A stretch of 64,000 nucleotides of DNA from Desulfobacterales bacterium (GTDB taxonomy: Bacteria > Desulfobacterota > Desulfobacteria > Desulfobacterales > Desulfosalsimonadaceae). The stretch covers positions 124,001 to 188,000 of the forward strand of contig JAXHNP010000003.1 of the NCBI GenBank assembly GCA_034520365.1, read 5' to 3'. Under the pieces are notes generated by a model. That model saw only the letters and a list, made by a program, of their open reading frames with translations. It searched no databases and was not told the origin of the DNA. Position 1 is the stretch's first letter, and each line of letters begins with the position of its first letter. A program made the position numbers and the translations under genes. Shown piece by piece: positions 38,189 through 46,225 of the stretch.

Positions 38189-38284
38189 GGTCGGCACAGT
38201 GGCCGACCCTGCAAAAGGCCGGTATTGCCCTCCTCTGGCAGGCCACCGGCCTGCCAGAAAAACAGATAGAACAAATTTGCCGTG
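38189..38284 (-). repeat. hairpin repeat element A with one terminal repeat
   Basis: Read on the minus strand it starts with the terminal repeat CACGGCAAATTTGTTCT (plus 38284-38268). A hairpin with GGCAGGC and GCCTGCC arms (38237-38255) and a second with GGTCGGC and GCCGACC arms (38189-38208) follow. The same order occurs at 55373-55468 in the opposite orientation. No second terminal repeat is visible beyond 38189, so this copy is probably truncated. Confidence 0.75.
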
Positions 38285-38367
38285 TCCGTTTATCCGCCGG
38301 CCTTGACGATAGGTGAAGGGGCCGTTAATTTATTACAGATATGGATCGATCGGCGGAATTTTTGTTG

Positions 38368-38413
38368 AACCTAACTTGAGCGATTTTCAAGTTTGAAACG
38401 TTCAATTTAGGTT
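38368..38413. repeat. nested inverted repeat upstream of the kinase-like gene
   Basis: AACCTAACTTG (38368-38378) and CAATTTAGGTT (38403-38413) are complementary with one mismatch. Inside them CTTGA and TCAAG form a second small inverted repeat. Could be an operator or an old element end. Confidence 0.35.
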
Positions 38414-38497
38414 GAAATGGGGCGGGACACTGAGGTATGGAAAGCGACAGCCGAACAAAGGAATTCTAAATCTTTAATAGACAGGGCGGAGGCAAAC

Positions 38498-39121
38498 ATG
38501 GCCGTTATTACAATAAGCAATGAATTCGCAACACAAAGCCAAAAGGTGGCGGCCGGGGTGGCAGAAAAACTCGGCTATGAATATATCGGCGATCAGCTGC
38601 TGGCACAAATCGCCAGAGAACTCAACCTTTCCAAACATGAGGCCGAAGCCTTTGTTCAGACATCCAAATCGTCCATACTGCGTTTTGTGGACCGCTACAC
38701 CTGCTCGATTGTTCAACGGGTGGTGGATGGCGAGCACGGATGTCTCGATGACCGAACCTATTATGAAAAAACCCGCGAACTGGTCGAGCAGATCTATGAG
38801 ACGGGCAATGCCATTATTCTCGGCTGGGGCGGACAGTGTATCCTAAAGGACAAGCCGCACACACTGCATGTGCGGCTGAAAAAGGATCCTGCGCTAAAAA
38901 CGAAGGAACTGATGGAAAAATACGAATACAGCGAGAAAGCGGCTGAAAAAAAGGTAAAACAGGCAGAAGCCGATCTAAAGGCCTATCTCAAGGAATATTT
39001 TCATCAGGACTGGAACGATGCGCGCCTTTATGATCTGGTCATCGATATGGGCAAAACCTCGGTGGACCAGGCGGTTGAAATTATTTGCGAGCACTTAAAG
39101 CATCGCGAGCTGCTCGCTTAA
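38498..39121 (+). CDS. cytidylate-kinase-like family protein
   Basis: 207 aa from the ATG at 38498, chosen because GGAGG lies 5 bp upstream and the family opening VITISNEFATQSQKVAAGVAEKLGYEYI follows. The fold resembles the AAA_26/cytidylate-kinase-like group. The nucleotide loop lacks the usual glycines (family SREFGSGG, here SNEFATQS), so kinase activity is doubtful. RGWGG-like IILGWGGQCIL is the second conserved block. It stands alone, diverging from dcw and converging on mrp. Function is unknown. Confidence 0.75.
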   Translation: MAVITISNEFATQSQKVAAGVAEKLGYEYIGDQLLAQIARELNLSKHEAEAFVQTSKSSILRFVDRYTCSIVQRVVDGEHGCLDDRTYYEKTRELVEQIYETGNAIILGWGGQCILKDKPHTLHVRLKKDPALKTKELMEKYEYSEKAAEKKVKQAEADLKAYLKEYFHQDWNDARLYDLVIDMGKTSVDQAVEIICEHLKHRELLA

Positions 39122-39139
39122 CCGACACCCAAACAACAA

Positions 39140-39191
39140 GGTTTCAGTGTTCAGGTTTCAGGATACCGATGCCGGCCTGAACACTGAAACC
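39140..39191. terminator. perfect 16-bp inverted repeat between convergent genes
   Basis: GGTTTCAGTGTTCAGG (39140-39155) is exactly complementary to CCTGAACACTGAAACC (39176-39191), with a 20-nt loop. It separates the kinase-like gene from mrpG, whose ends face each other, and may stop transcription from both sides, although T tracts are short. The left arm is part of a 7-bp periodic repeat (AGGTTTC AGTGTTC AGGTTTC). CTGAACACTGAAACC recurs at 20881. Confidence 0.5.
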
Positions 39192-39207
39192 CGAAACCTT
39201 TCCCGGC

Positions 39208-39588
39208 TCATTTCTCTTCGATTTCGCATTCAGAGGCCCCCTCCCCCGTTGACGTTTCACACCAGTCGCAGACATTGGCGAACTCGTCGATCCAGGTTTT
39301 ATGCCACAGATTCACCCGGCTGCAGTAGGCCGCCCGGCCGATCAGGTGGGCGGCCACGGGGGCGGTTAGCAGCAGAAAAAACACTGTGGCCAGCGCCCGA
39401 AGGGTAGTGCTCAACTCCAGATAATAACAGGCCAGGGCAATAAAGATCAGGCCGGAGCCCAGCGCGCCCGCCTTCGTGGCCGCGTGCATCCGGATAATGG
39501 TGTCGGGCAGGCGAAGCATGCCCACCGACGCGATAAAGGCGAAAATGCCGCCCGCAAGCAGGATCAAAGCGGTAATAATTTCAACCAT
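39208..39588 (-). CDS. mrpG: Mrp Na+/H+ antiporter subunit G
   Basis: 126-aa small membrane subunit of the Mrp/Mnh complex with three membrane segments. LLAGGIFAFIASVGMLRLPDTIIRMHAATKAGALG is the PhaG/MnhG signature, split here by short loops. The C-terminal tail after AHLIGRAAY is longer than usual and contains Cys residues. Last gene of the operon. Confidence 0.93.
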   Translation of the reverse strand: MVEIITALILLAGGIFAFIASVGMLRLPDTIIRMHAATKAGALGSGLIFIALACYYLELSTTLRALATVFFLLLTAPVAAHLIGRAAYCSRVNLWHKTWIDEFANVCDWCETSTGEGASECEIEEK

Positions 39589-39591
39589 ACA

Positions 39592-39906
39592 CTAATCCCT
39601 CTCTTCGGATTTTTGGCTGTCAGTGCGTTTTGCCAGTCGTTCGCGGAACCGGGCCAGCGCCACAGTTCCCAGAAAGGCGATCAAGGCATAGGCAATAGCC
39701 ACATCCAGAAAGGCCTTTTCCCCGGTATAGATGGAAACCGCCCCCAGGTAGGCGACAATCAAAACGGAAATTAAATCCAGGGCCACAATCCGGTCCGCCG
39801 GGTCCGGCCCGATTGCCAGCCGGATAAAGGCGAAGAGAATGGCCAGTGTCAAAAGAACAAGCACCAGTTCGGTGGTAAATTTTAAAAACATGCTTTCCAT
39901 ATCCAT
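39592..39906 (-). CDS. mrpF: Mrp Na+/H+ antiporter subunit F
   Basis: 104-aa subunit with three membrane segments. RLAIGPDPADRIVALDLISVL is the MnhF signature with conserved Asp-Arg, and FLDVAIAYALIAFLGTVALARF closes the family domain. Starts one base into the mrpE stop region and is followed 3 bp later by mrpG. Confidence 0.92.
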   Translation of the reverse strand: MDMESMFLKFTTELVLVLLTLAILFAFIRLAIGPDPADRIVALDLISVLIVAYLGAVSIYTGEKAFLDVAIAYALIAFLGTVALARFRERLAKRTDSQKSEERD

Positions 39907-40382
39907 CAGCGAATCGCCTCCAGAACCCGCTTTTCAATCCCCTGTTTAATCTCGCGGCGGGCTGCTTCAACATCATCCAGAAACATCATATGTACAAAAA
40001 GGGTTTTTCTATCATCCGAGACATCCAGGCTGAGGCTCCCCGGGGTCAGGGAAACCAGGTTGGCCACCATCATGATTTCAAAATCGGTTTCCGCATCCAA
40101 AGGCACTGCAATCACCCCGGGCTTGCTGATATGTTTGGGGGTAATCACATCCCAGAGCACCCGCAGGTTGGACACCAGCAGCTGCCAGATAAAATAGCCC
40201 GCTAATTGCAGAATCCTGGCTACCCGCATAAAATAGGTACTCGGCCCATAGAGGGGCCGCGTAACCCATAGGGCCAGATACCCGATGGCATAACCGGCCA
40301 GAAAACCGGTCAGATTCACCTGTCCGAGGATCGCGCAGAACCCCGCAGCCAGAAAAATATTTAACAGAAAAAGATTGCTCAT
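39906..40382 (-). CDS. mrpE: Mrp Na+/H+ antiporter subunit E
   Basis: 158 aa with two or three N-terminal membrane segments and a cytoplasmic C-terminal domain. LLVSNLRVLWDVITPK and the motif MVANLVSLTPGSLSLDVSDDRKTLFVHMMF are diagnostic of MnhE. It overlaps mrpD by 4 bp and mrpF by one base. Confidence 0.92.
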   Translation of the reverse strand: MSNLFLLNIFLAAGFCAILGQVNLTGFLAGYAIGYLALWVTRPLYGPSTYFMRVARILQLAGYFIWQLLVSNLRVLWDVITPKHISKPGVIAVPLDAETDFEIMMVANLVSLTPGSLSLDVSDDRKTLFVHMMFLDDVEAARREIKQGIEKRVLEAIR

Positions 40383-41881
40383 GCGCCCCCCAGCACCGCC
40401 TTGACATATATATCCGGATTAAGCAGCTCATGGGCCGCCTGCTCCGCCAGGGCCAGAAACGGGCCGGGCACCAGGCCGAGGACCATGGTAATGATGGCCA
40501 GCACGGTAATCGGCAAAAGAAGCCAGATTTCGCCTTCAGACCGGGCGGGCGGCAAGCTTTTTCCAGCCTCGGCGGAAGGCCGGGGCTTCCAGAACGCCTC
40601 CCCCCAGATTTTGGTCATGGAATAGACTGTGAGCAGCCCCACGCCGGCCGCGGCCCCGGCCACTGCATAGGCCTGGACCTCAAGGCTTGCCCGGATCAGG
40701 ATCATCTTGGCCCAGAACCCGGAAAGGGGCGGAAACCCGGCCAGAGAAAACGCCGGGATGAAAAACAACAGCGCCAAAAACCCACGATGACGGTAAAGAC
40801 CGCCTATCCGGGAGAGTTCAAATGACCCGGCGGCATTGCGGGAGACGCCGGAAATCAAAAAAAGATTGGCTTTGACGATCATATGATGCAGCAGATAAAA
40901 TACCGCCCCGCTAATGGCCAGGGGCGTAAACAGGGCCAGCCCGAGGACCATATAGCCCACCTGGCTGATAATATGAAATGAGAGAATCCGCCGGAATTCG
41001 TTGTAGGCGGCCGCCCCCAGCACCCCCGTAATCATGGTAAGCACCGCGGCAATCAAGAGCAGCCCGTGCGTGTAGGCCACATCAAAGGTAAAAATCAGAG
41101 TAAACATCCGAATCAGCGCATACACCCCGACTTTGGTCAGCAGCCCGGCCAGAATGGCGGAAACCGCCACCGGCGGCGTATGATAGGAAACCGGCAGCCA
41201 GGAGAACAGGGGAAAGAGGCCCGCCTTAATCCCGAAAGCGGTCATGAAAATGGCGGCCACGGCGGTGAGCAGGGCTTTATCCTGCACCTTCTGGATCTCC
41301 AGGTGCAGATCCGCCATATTGAGCGTGCCGGTCATGCCGTATAAAAGCCCCAGCCCGCTGATAAACAGCAATGTTGAGAACAGGTTGATCATCACATACT
41401 TTACGCCGCCGTCCAGCTGTTCTTTTTCCTGACCCAGCACCAGCAGGCCGAAGGAGGCCATCAGCATGACTTCAAACCAGACATAGAGGTTGAACAAATC
41501 CCCGGTGAGAAATGCCCCGCAGACGCCGCCCAAAAGAATATGCATCAGGGAATAATAGCCGGCCGCCAGCATGCCGGGCCTGATCTCGGCTTTGGAATAG
41601 ACGATACTGGAAAGCCCTAAAATGCCGGTCACCGCCACCAGAATAACGCTTAGATGGTCGGCCACCAGGGTGATGCCGAAGGGTGCCGGCCAGCCGGCGA
41701 CCTGCATGGTGATCAAACCGGTTTTATAAACATGGGCCAGCAAAGCAAGGCAGGCTGCCAAATGCAGCAGGCCGCCCAATATGCCAAGCTGCTGCTGCAT
41801 CCCCGCATCCCGCCGGAACAGCAGGCAAAGTGCGGCAAAGGCAAACGGAATAAGAATCGGCAGCACCAGCAGCCAGTTCAT
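40379..41881 (-). CDS. mrpD: Mrp Na+/H+ antiporter subunit D
   Basis: 500-aa proton-channel-type membrane subunit homologous to NuoN/NuoL of complex I, with about 14 membrane segments. YVWFEVMLMASFGLLVLG contains the conserved Glu of TM5; KAGLFPLFSWLPVSYHTPPVAVSAILAGLLTKVG carries the conserved Lys residues. Normal length. Overlaps its neighbours by 4 bp. Confidence 0.93.
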   Translation of the reverse strand: MNWLLVLPILIPFAFAALCLLFRRDAGMQQQLGILGGLLHLAACLALLAHVYKTGLITMQVAGWPAPFGITLVADHLSVILVAVTGILGLSSIVYSKAEIRPGMLAAGYYSLMHILLGGVCGAFLTGDLFNLYVWFEVMLMASFGLLVLGQEKEQLDGGVKYVMINLFSTLLFISGLGLLYGMTGTLNMADLHLEIQKVQDKALLTAVAAIFMTAFGIKAGLFPLFSWLPVSYHTPPVAVSAILAGLLTKVGVYALIRMFTLIFTFDVAYTHGLLLIAAVLTMITGVLGAAAYNEFRRILSFHIISQVGYMVLGLALFTPLAISGAVFYLLHHMIVKANLFLISGVSRNAAGSFELSRIGGLYRHRGFLALLFFIPAFSLAGFPPLSGFWAKMILIRASLEVQAYAVAGAAAGVGLLTVYSMTKIWGEAFWKPRPSAEAGKSLPPARSEGEIWLLLPITVLAIITMVLGLVPGPFLALAEQAAHELLNPDIYVKAVLGGA

Positions 41882-42270
41882 TTGCCGTCCCCCTTTCGGG
41901 CCGCCTCATCCGAATTTTCACCATCCGGTTCTGCAAACCGCATCTTTTCGGTATCCACCGTGCCCAGGGACTGGTATGTCCGGTAAAACAGAATAAAGAC
42001 AAAGGTTAAAAGCGCAAACCCGATCACAATGGCGGTCAGAATAAGCGCCTGGGGCAGCGCATTGGCCAACGTCTCAGACGGAATTGATACATCATCCGGA
42101 ATCAGCGGCGGCCGGTGACTGGAAAGCCGGCCGGAAACAAAAATCAGAAGATTGACCGCATTGGTGGCAATCACCAGGCCGAAGATAAACCGGATGATAT
42201 TGCCGGAAAGCATCAGATAAATGCTGGCCGCGGTCATAATCCCGCATAAAAAGGCCAAAACGGTTTCCAT
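41878..42270 (-). CDS. mrpC: Mrp Na+/H+ antiporter subunit C
   Basis: 130-aa NuoK-like subunit with three membrane segments. SGNIIRFIFGLVIATNAVNLLIFVSG and DALPQALILTAIVIGFA-type sequence (here ANALPQALILTAIVIGFALL) are the MnhC signature. Short, charged C-terminal tail. Starts directly after mrpB. Confidence 0.92.
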   Translation of the reverse strand: METVLAFLCGIMTAASIYLMLSGNIIRFIFGLVIATNAVNLLIFVSGRLSSHRPPLIPDDVSIPSETLANALPQALILTAIVIGFALLTFVFILFYRTYQSLGTVDTEKMRFAEPDGENSDEAARKGDGK

Positions 42271-42271
42271 A

Positions 42272-42688
42272 TCAACTCTCTTCCAACGCCAGGATAAGGG
42301 TCAGAATCGTTCCCAGCACAATGGCATATACGCCCACGTCAAAGAAAAACGGGGTCCCCAGCACCAGTCTGTAGTCCGGCAGTTCGGCCACCGTCCACCA
42401 CAGGCCGGTTAAAAAGGGTTTTTCCGAAAATGCGGCCGGCAAACCGGAGGCAAGCGCCAGACCCATGCCAAAGACGATCAAATCCCGGGGATCAATGCGG
42501 ATGGCCCGCCGAACGGAGGCCGCGCCTTCGGCAATGGCATAAAGGGCAAAGCCCGTCCCCGCCACCAGGGCCCCGGAAAATCCGCCGCCCGGCGAGTTAT
42601 GGCCGCGAAACAGCAGATAGACGGAAAACACCAGTATCAAACTGGCCAAAAGCCGTGTGGCGGTTCGCAATATCAGGGACTGCATCAT
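42272..42688 (-). CDS. mrpB: Mrp Na+/H+ antiporter subunit B
   Basis: 138-aa MnhB-domain membrane subunit with four membrane segments. [28 protein letters not shown] is the family signature, here broken by short variable positions. In many Mrp systems a further MrpB-like domain is part of MrpA; the MrpA here also ends with that type of sequence. Separated from mrpA by 1 bp. Confidence 0.92.
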   Translation of the reverse strand: MMQSLILRTATRLLASLILVFSVYLLFRGHNSPGGGFSGALVAGTGFALYAIAEGAASVRRAIRIDPRDLIVFGMGLALASGLPAAFSEKPFLTGLWWTVAELPDYRLVLGTPFFFDVGVYAIVLGTILTLILALEES

Positions 42689-42689
42689 A

Positions 42690-44945
42690 TCATTTGTCCC
42701 GCTTTTTCTGTATTAAGGCGTATCCGGCCAGTCCGGCGGTCGCCACCACAATGATCTCACCCAATGTATCCATGCTGCGGAAATCCACCAGGATCACATT
42801 GACGATATTCTTGCCGTGCGCGGCCAGATAGCTGTTTTGCTCAAAAAAGGCCGTGATGGAGCGATCCAGATCGGTTGACAGAACCGCCAGCAAAAGTGTC
42901 GTCACCAGCACGCCGGCGCCCACGGCTAACAGCGCATCCAGCAGACCTCTGCCCGGGTGCTGCCGGGTTTGGGACCCGAGCCCGGGCAGCCGGAGCAGAA
43001 TAATGGAGACAATCACCACCGTAAGGGTTTCCACCAGGAGCTGTGTAAGGGCGAGATCCGGGGCGCCGTAGCTTAAAAAAATGATGGCCAGCCCCGCCCC
43101 GACAACCCCTAAGGCGCAAACCGCCAGCAGCAGAATCCGGGTGGCCAGCACAGTTAGCACGGCGGCTGTAATCGCAATAATCAGCAGCCACTCCCGCAAT
43201 GCCAGAAGCGGCAGCCCGGGCAGCGGAAGCGCCCCGGCCCGGCTGAAAAAACTGTACCCCGTGACCAGCACAAAGGTTGCGGCCACAATAAAAAAATACC
43301 GATGCAGGGATCCGTTCTGAATCAGGCGGGTCTGGAGTTTGCCAAGTCCCGCCACCCCTTCTAAACACCACTCATAGATTTGGGATGCGGTGACCGGCAT
43401 TTTATTGGTCGCTTTAGCCACAAAGTCGTGGATTCTTCGGTGGGTGAGATAAAAACAAACCCCCAGGGTCAGCGTAATGATACTTAGCAAAAGCGGCATA
43501 TTGATACCGTGATACAGATGAAGCTTGATATCTTCCGGTGAAAAATGAAATGCCCTTACCGCCGGGGCCACCAGCCAGTGCCCCACCCATTCCGGAAAAA
43601 TACCGAAGAGAATATCCAGTCCGCCCAGAAACACCGGGCCGCACCACATGAAAAACGTCGCCTCCCGAACCGGTGACGGGTAATGGCCCGGGCCTTTTAA
43701 AAAGGGGCGGATGATCAAAACCCCGCCCACAGCCGTCATCAGGGCATTGGCCAGGACTGCCGTCCCGGCGGCCAGCTCCGGGCACATGACTTCAGCCAGG
43801 GCCCCCTTGTACATGATCTCCTTTCCGATAAACCCGAAAAACAACGGAAACCCGGCCATGGACAGGCAGGCGGCGGCGGCGGCGAAGGCGGTAAACGGCA
43901 TAAACCGCAAAAGCCCCCCCAGTTTTTCCAGTTGGCGGGTACCGGTTTGATGGTCGATAATGCCTGCCACCAAAAACAGGGCGGATTTATACAGGGCATG
44001 CACCAGCAGAAAGGTCATGGCCGCGGTCAAAGACGGCGTTGCGCTGCCGCCCAGAAACATGGTCATGATCCCCAGGGCGGTGATGGTCGTGTAGGCCAGG
44101 ATCTTTTTCAAATCCGACTGGCCCATGGCGATTATGGCCCCGCCCACGGCCGTAATCGCCCCGATGATCATCAGCGGGCACATCCAGGCATTTGTTCCGC
44201 CCAAAATCGGATAAAACCGGGCCAGCAGATAGATCCCGCCCTTGACCATGGTGGCGGAATGCAGAAACGCGCTGATCGGCGCCGGTGCGGCCATGGCGTT
44301 CGGCAGCCAGAAATGAAACGGGAACTGGGCGGACTTGGTGAATGCCCCGAGAAAAATTAAGACCAGGACCGCCCCGTAAAGCGGATGCGCCTTTAAATGC
44401 GCGGCAAAATCTACCATCTCGGATATTTCGTAAGTCCCGGTAATAATTCCAAGCAGCAGAAACCCGGCAAGCAGGGCAAGCCCCCCGGCACCGGTAACCA
44501 AAAGGGCCTGGCGGGCGCTTTTCCGCGAAGCCGACGCTTCATGCTCAAACCCGATCAAAAGGTAGGAGAAAATCGTGGTGAGCTCCCAGAACACAAAAAG
44601 CGCCAGTACGTTATCCGCAGTGACCAAGCCCAGCATGGACAGCATAAATGCATGCAGGAAGACAAAAAACCGGCCGATCTGCGAGTGGCCATGCAGGTAA
44701 TCCACGGCGTAAATGGTGACAAAAAAACCGACGACGCTGATGATCAAGGCAAAAAGAAGGCTCAGGCCGTCAATCATAAAAGAGAGCTCAACGCCCAGGG
44801 CGGGCACCCATGACAGGGAAAACCGGTAGGCTTCGCCGGCTGCGGTTTTCGGCAGCAAGCCACAGACGGCCAAGACCACCAGCAGCGGGAGAACCGCGGT
44901 GGCGCGGCCGATCCATTCAGTAAGCGGGTTGCCGGAGCGGGTCAT
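42690..44945 (-). CDS. mrpA: Mrp Na+/H+ antiporter subunit A
   Basis: 751-aa NuoL-like main subunit with about 20 membrane segments. [19 protein letters not shown] has the TM5 Glu; [34 protein letters not shown] holds the channel Lys/His residues. The C-terminal third ([18 protein letters not shown], then [21 protein letters not shown]) is the DUF4040/MbhE-like part typical of MrpA. With B-G this is a complete seven-subunit antiporter that exports Na+ in exchange for H+. The preceding lipoprotein ends 2 bp upstream. Confidence 0.94.
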   Translation of the reverse strand: MTRSGNPLTEWIGRATAVLPLLVVLAVCGLLPKTAAGEAYRFSLSWVPALGVELSFMIDGLSLLFALIISVVGFFVTIYAVDYLHGHSQIGRFFVFLHAFMLSMLGLVTADNVLALFVFWELTTIFSYLLIGFEHEASASRKSARQALLVTGAGGLALLAGFLLLGIITGTYEISEMVDFAAHLKAHPLYGAVLVLIFLGAFTKSAQFPFHFWLPNAMAAPAPISAFLHSATMVKGGIYLLARFYPILGGTNAWMCPLMIIGAITAVGGAIIAMGQSDLKKILAYTTITALGIMTMFLGGSATPSLTAAMTFLLVHALYKSALFLVAGIIDHQTGTRQLEKLGGLLRFMPFTAFAAAAACLSMAGFPLFFGFIGKEIMYKGALAEVMCPELAAGTAVLANALMTAVGGVLIIRPFLKGPGHYPSPVREATFFMWCGPVFLGGLDILFGIFPEWVGHWLVAPAVRAFHFSPEDIKLHLYHGINMPLLLSIITLTLGVCFYLTHRRIHDFVAKATNKMPVTASQIYEWCLEGVAGLGKLQTRLIQNGSLHRYFFIVAATFVLVTGYSFFSRAGALPLPGLPLLALREWLLIIAITAAVLTVLATRILLLAVCALGVVGAGLAIIFLSYGAPDLALTQLLVETLTVVIVSIILLRLPGLGSQTRQHPGRGLLDALLAVGAGVLVTTLLLAVLSTDLDRSITAFFEQNSYLAAHGKNIVNVILVDFRSMDTLGEIIVVATAGLAGYALIQKKRDK

Positions 44946-44947
44946 AG

Positions 44948-45442
44948 TTAGATGTAGATTTCCTTCTTGTCTGTGCTTTCCATGGATTTTTTAAGTGCCT
45001 CGTAACTTTCCTGCAAATCTTTTTTCATTTTTTCCCAGGCCTCAGCAGAATTCTTTTTCATTTGCGAAAGTTTTTCCTTCAGGACCTCGCGTTTTTCCTT
45101 CATTGTTTTCAGGGTTTCCTCCGCCTTCTCACGCGCCTGCTTATCCATTTCATCCCACCTGGACTGCATCTCCTGCCTGAACGATGAAATCCGTTGATCC
45201 GCCTCGTCAAGCGCTGTTTTGGCCTTATGCATGAATTCATCCTTCTGCTGACCGGCATAATTTTTCACGGCTTCCGCCGCCTCATTCGCCTCCTTCTCCA
45301 CATCCTTCAGGCTGGTTTCAGGGGCGGCTCCCTTGCTGGTTTGTTTCTCGGATTCGGCATTGCTGCACCCTGAAAAACCAACCCATAAAACCAAAAAAAC
45401 AATAACGCCTGCCAAAAACGTACGCCTCCATTGCCTGCCCAT
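44948..45442 (-). CDS. coiled-coil lipoprotein leading the mrp operon
   Basis: 164 aa. A basic N-terminus, hydrophobic stretch and lipobox-like VGFSGC (Cys26) predict a lipidated protein. The rest is almost wholly helical and rich in Lys, Glu and Ala (DEADQRISSFRQEMQSRW, KTMKEKREVLKEKLSQMKK), like a long coiled coil. It resembles no enzyme I know. It has an AGGAGA ribosome site and its own promoter, and ends 2 bp before mrpA. It may be an envelope partner of Mrp or simply the operon leader. Confidence 0.75.
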   Translation of the reverse strand: MGRQWRRTFLAGVIVFLVLWVGFSGCSNAESEKQTSKGAAPETSLKDVEKEANEAAEAVKNYAGQQKDEFMHKAKTALDEADQRISSFRQEMQSRWDEMDKQAREKAEETLKTMKEKREVLKEKLSQMKKNSAEAWEKMKKDLQESYEALKKSMESTDKKEIYI

Positions 45443-45487
45443 TTTCAGTCTCCTGTCAAATTGTGGATTTAAATTTAATTGCCCTAT

Positions 45488-45516
45488 AAGATATCCTCAA
45501 AATACAAACTTTTCAA
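45488..45516 (-). promoter_or_regulatory. sigma-70-type promoter of the lipoprotein-mrp operon
   Basis: Minus-strand TTGAAA (plus 45516-45511), a 17-bp spacer and TATCTT (plus 45493-45488), about 45 bp upstream of the lipoprotein ATG. The mobile element described at 45536-46104 starts only 20 bp upstream of the -35. Confidence 0.55.
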
Positions 45517-45525
45517 GAAATCGGC

Positions 45526-45535
45526 GGCTTGTTTC
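45526..45535. repeat. left 10-bp target-site duplication
   Basis: GGCTTGTTTC directly abuts the left terminal inverted repeat and is repeated exactly at 46105-46114. Confidence 0.85.
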
Positions 45536-45585
45536 CACGGCTAATTTGTTCTAACGCCAAATCCATACCCCCGGTCCTGTTAACG

Positions 45586-46038
45586 CTAAGGTTGGGATTC
45601 GTTTTCTTCGCTATCGGGATCGAAATCGGGATCGAAATCGCTATCGGGATCGAAATCGACGCTGTAGACTTCCTGATCCTCTCGAACTTGGTATCCTCTT
45701 CCGCCGAGACGGCTGAGCATCGCGGCCATACGGTCGAGTTCATCCTTGCGGTTCCGGCTTTCCATCTTGTCCAGCGCCTTGCCGACAACCAGCACATCTT
45801 GAATCGCCGCGCACTCAAGCGCGGAGCCACGAGCGATTTCGAAATAACGCCTTCGGTCGGCTTCCGCGGTCTTGCCATTACCTTCGGCGATATTGAGCGG
45901 TATCGACTGGCTGGCCCGAAGCCATTGATCCCGGGCGGGCCGATGGACTCCGTTCAGGCTGTCGGCCTTCTCGTAAACCCATGCAACATAGCCTATTGAA
46001 AGGCGATAGACGTCCAGTTTTTCGTGTCCAAGGGTCAT
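45586..46038 (-). CDS. four-helix-bundle protein, S23/IVP family (copy 1)
   Basis: 150 aa. The core (MTLGHEKLDVYRLSIGYVAW, then QSIPLNIAEGNGKTAEADRRRYFEIARGSALE) is the signature of the S23 family, first seen in intervening sequences of 23S rRNA genes and related to retroelement accessory proteins (Avd). Function is unknown; the fold is thought to bind nucleic acid. The C-terminal tail from about residue 128 is an Asp-x repeat (DFDPDSDFDPDFDPDS) encoded by the GATNNN hexamer array. 113 of the first 121 residues match the copy at 52396. It is the sole cargo of the surrounding element and reads towards mrp. Confidence 0.88.
   Translation of the reverse strand: MTLGHEKLDVYRLSIGYVAWVYEKADSLNGVHRPARDQWLRASQSIPLNIAEGNGKTAEADRRRYFEIARGSALECAAIQDVLVVGKALDKMESRNRKDELDRMAAMLSRLGGRGYQVREDQEVYSVDFDPDSDFDPDFDPDSEENESQP
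45608..45655. repeat. hexamer array at the 3' end of S23 copy 1
   Basis: Eight tandem TCGNNN units on the plus strand (TCGCTA, TCGGGA, TCGAAA in mixed order), which on the gene strand read GATNNN and encode the Asp-x tail. The array at 46045-46086 has the opposite orientation, so the two can pair around the gene. Confidence 0.9.
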
Positions 46039-46044
46039 ATTTTT

Positions 46045-46086
46045 TCGATTTCGATCCCGATCCCGATAGCGATTTCGATTTGGATA
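46045..46086. repeat. hexamer array upstream of S23 copy 1
   Basis: About seven 6-bp units on the plus strand (TCGATT, TCGATC, CCGATC, CCGATA, GCGATT, TCGATT, TGGATA), starting 7 bp upstream of the gene. They are the reverse complement type of the 45608-45655 array. Confidence 0.88.
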
Positions 46087-46104
46087 CAGAACAAATTAGC
46101 CGTG

Positions 46105-46114
46105 GGCTTGTTTC
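46105..46114. repeat. right 10-bp target-site duplication
   Basis: GGCTTGTTTC directly after the right terminal inverted repeat; exact copy of 45526-45535. Confidence 0.85.
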
Positions 46115-46225
46115 TTTGCTTGCCGGTAATAGGCAAACAATGATAATTTAGATTGAGGGATAAGGTTTTTAAAGATTTGAAACGCCCCACCTGGGCAGGA
46201 TTTTCTCAGACAGGATTTTTTTTTG

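Larger units (their letters stand above)
37958..38497. other. 540-bp divergent spacer between mraZ and the kinase-like gene
   Basis: Holds the mraZ operator and promoter at its left end, an AT-rich stretch (38030-38090), a partial copy of the hairpin repeat element (38189-38284) and an inverted repeat next to the kinase-like gene (38368-38413). I see no credible gene. No convincing promoter for the plus-strand gene was found. Confidence 0.6.
45536..46104. mobile_element. transposase-less mobile cassette carrying an S23 four-helix-bundle gene (element C)
   Basis: 569-bp unit bounded by perfect 17-bp terminal inverted repeats: CACGGCTAATTTGTTCT at 45536-45552 and its exact complement at 46088-46104. 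An exact 10-bp direct repeat (GGCTTGTTTC) lies immediately outside both ends, as expected for a target-site duplication. The only gene inside is the S23 gene on the minus strand. The same ends, with few changes, bound the element at 55373-55524. No transposase is encoded, so mobilisation would need one in trans. The arrangement matches what is called a mobile insertion cassette. The family of the donor element cannot be assigned from the window. Confidence 0.85.

Noticed and set aside
38062-38274. Small minus-strand open frame of 70 codons upstream of mraZ
   Set aside because: It lies across the hairpin repeat element and has no ribosome site or protein-like sequence.
45608-45655. Hexamer array as a possible CRISPR
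   Set aside because: The units are contiguous 6-bp repeats without spacers, and no cas genes occur.
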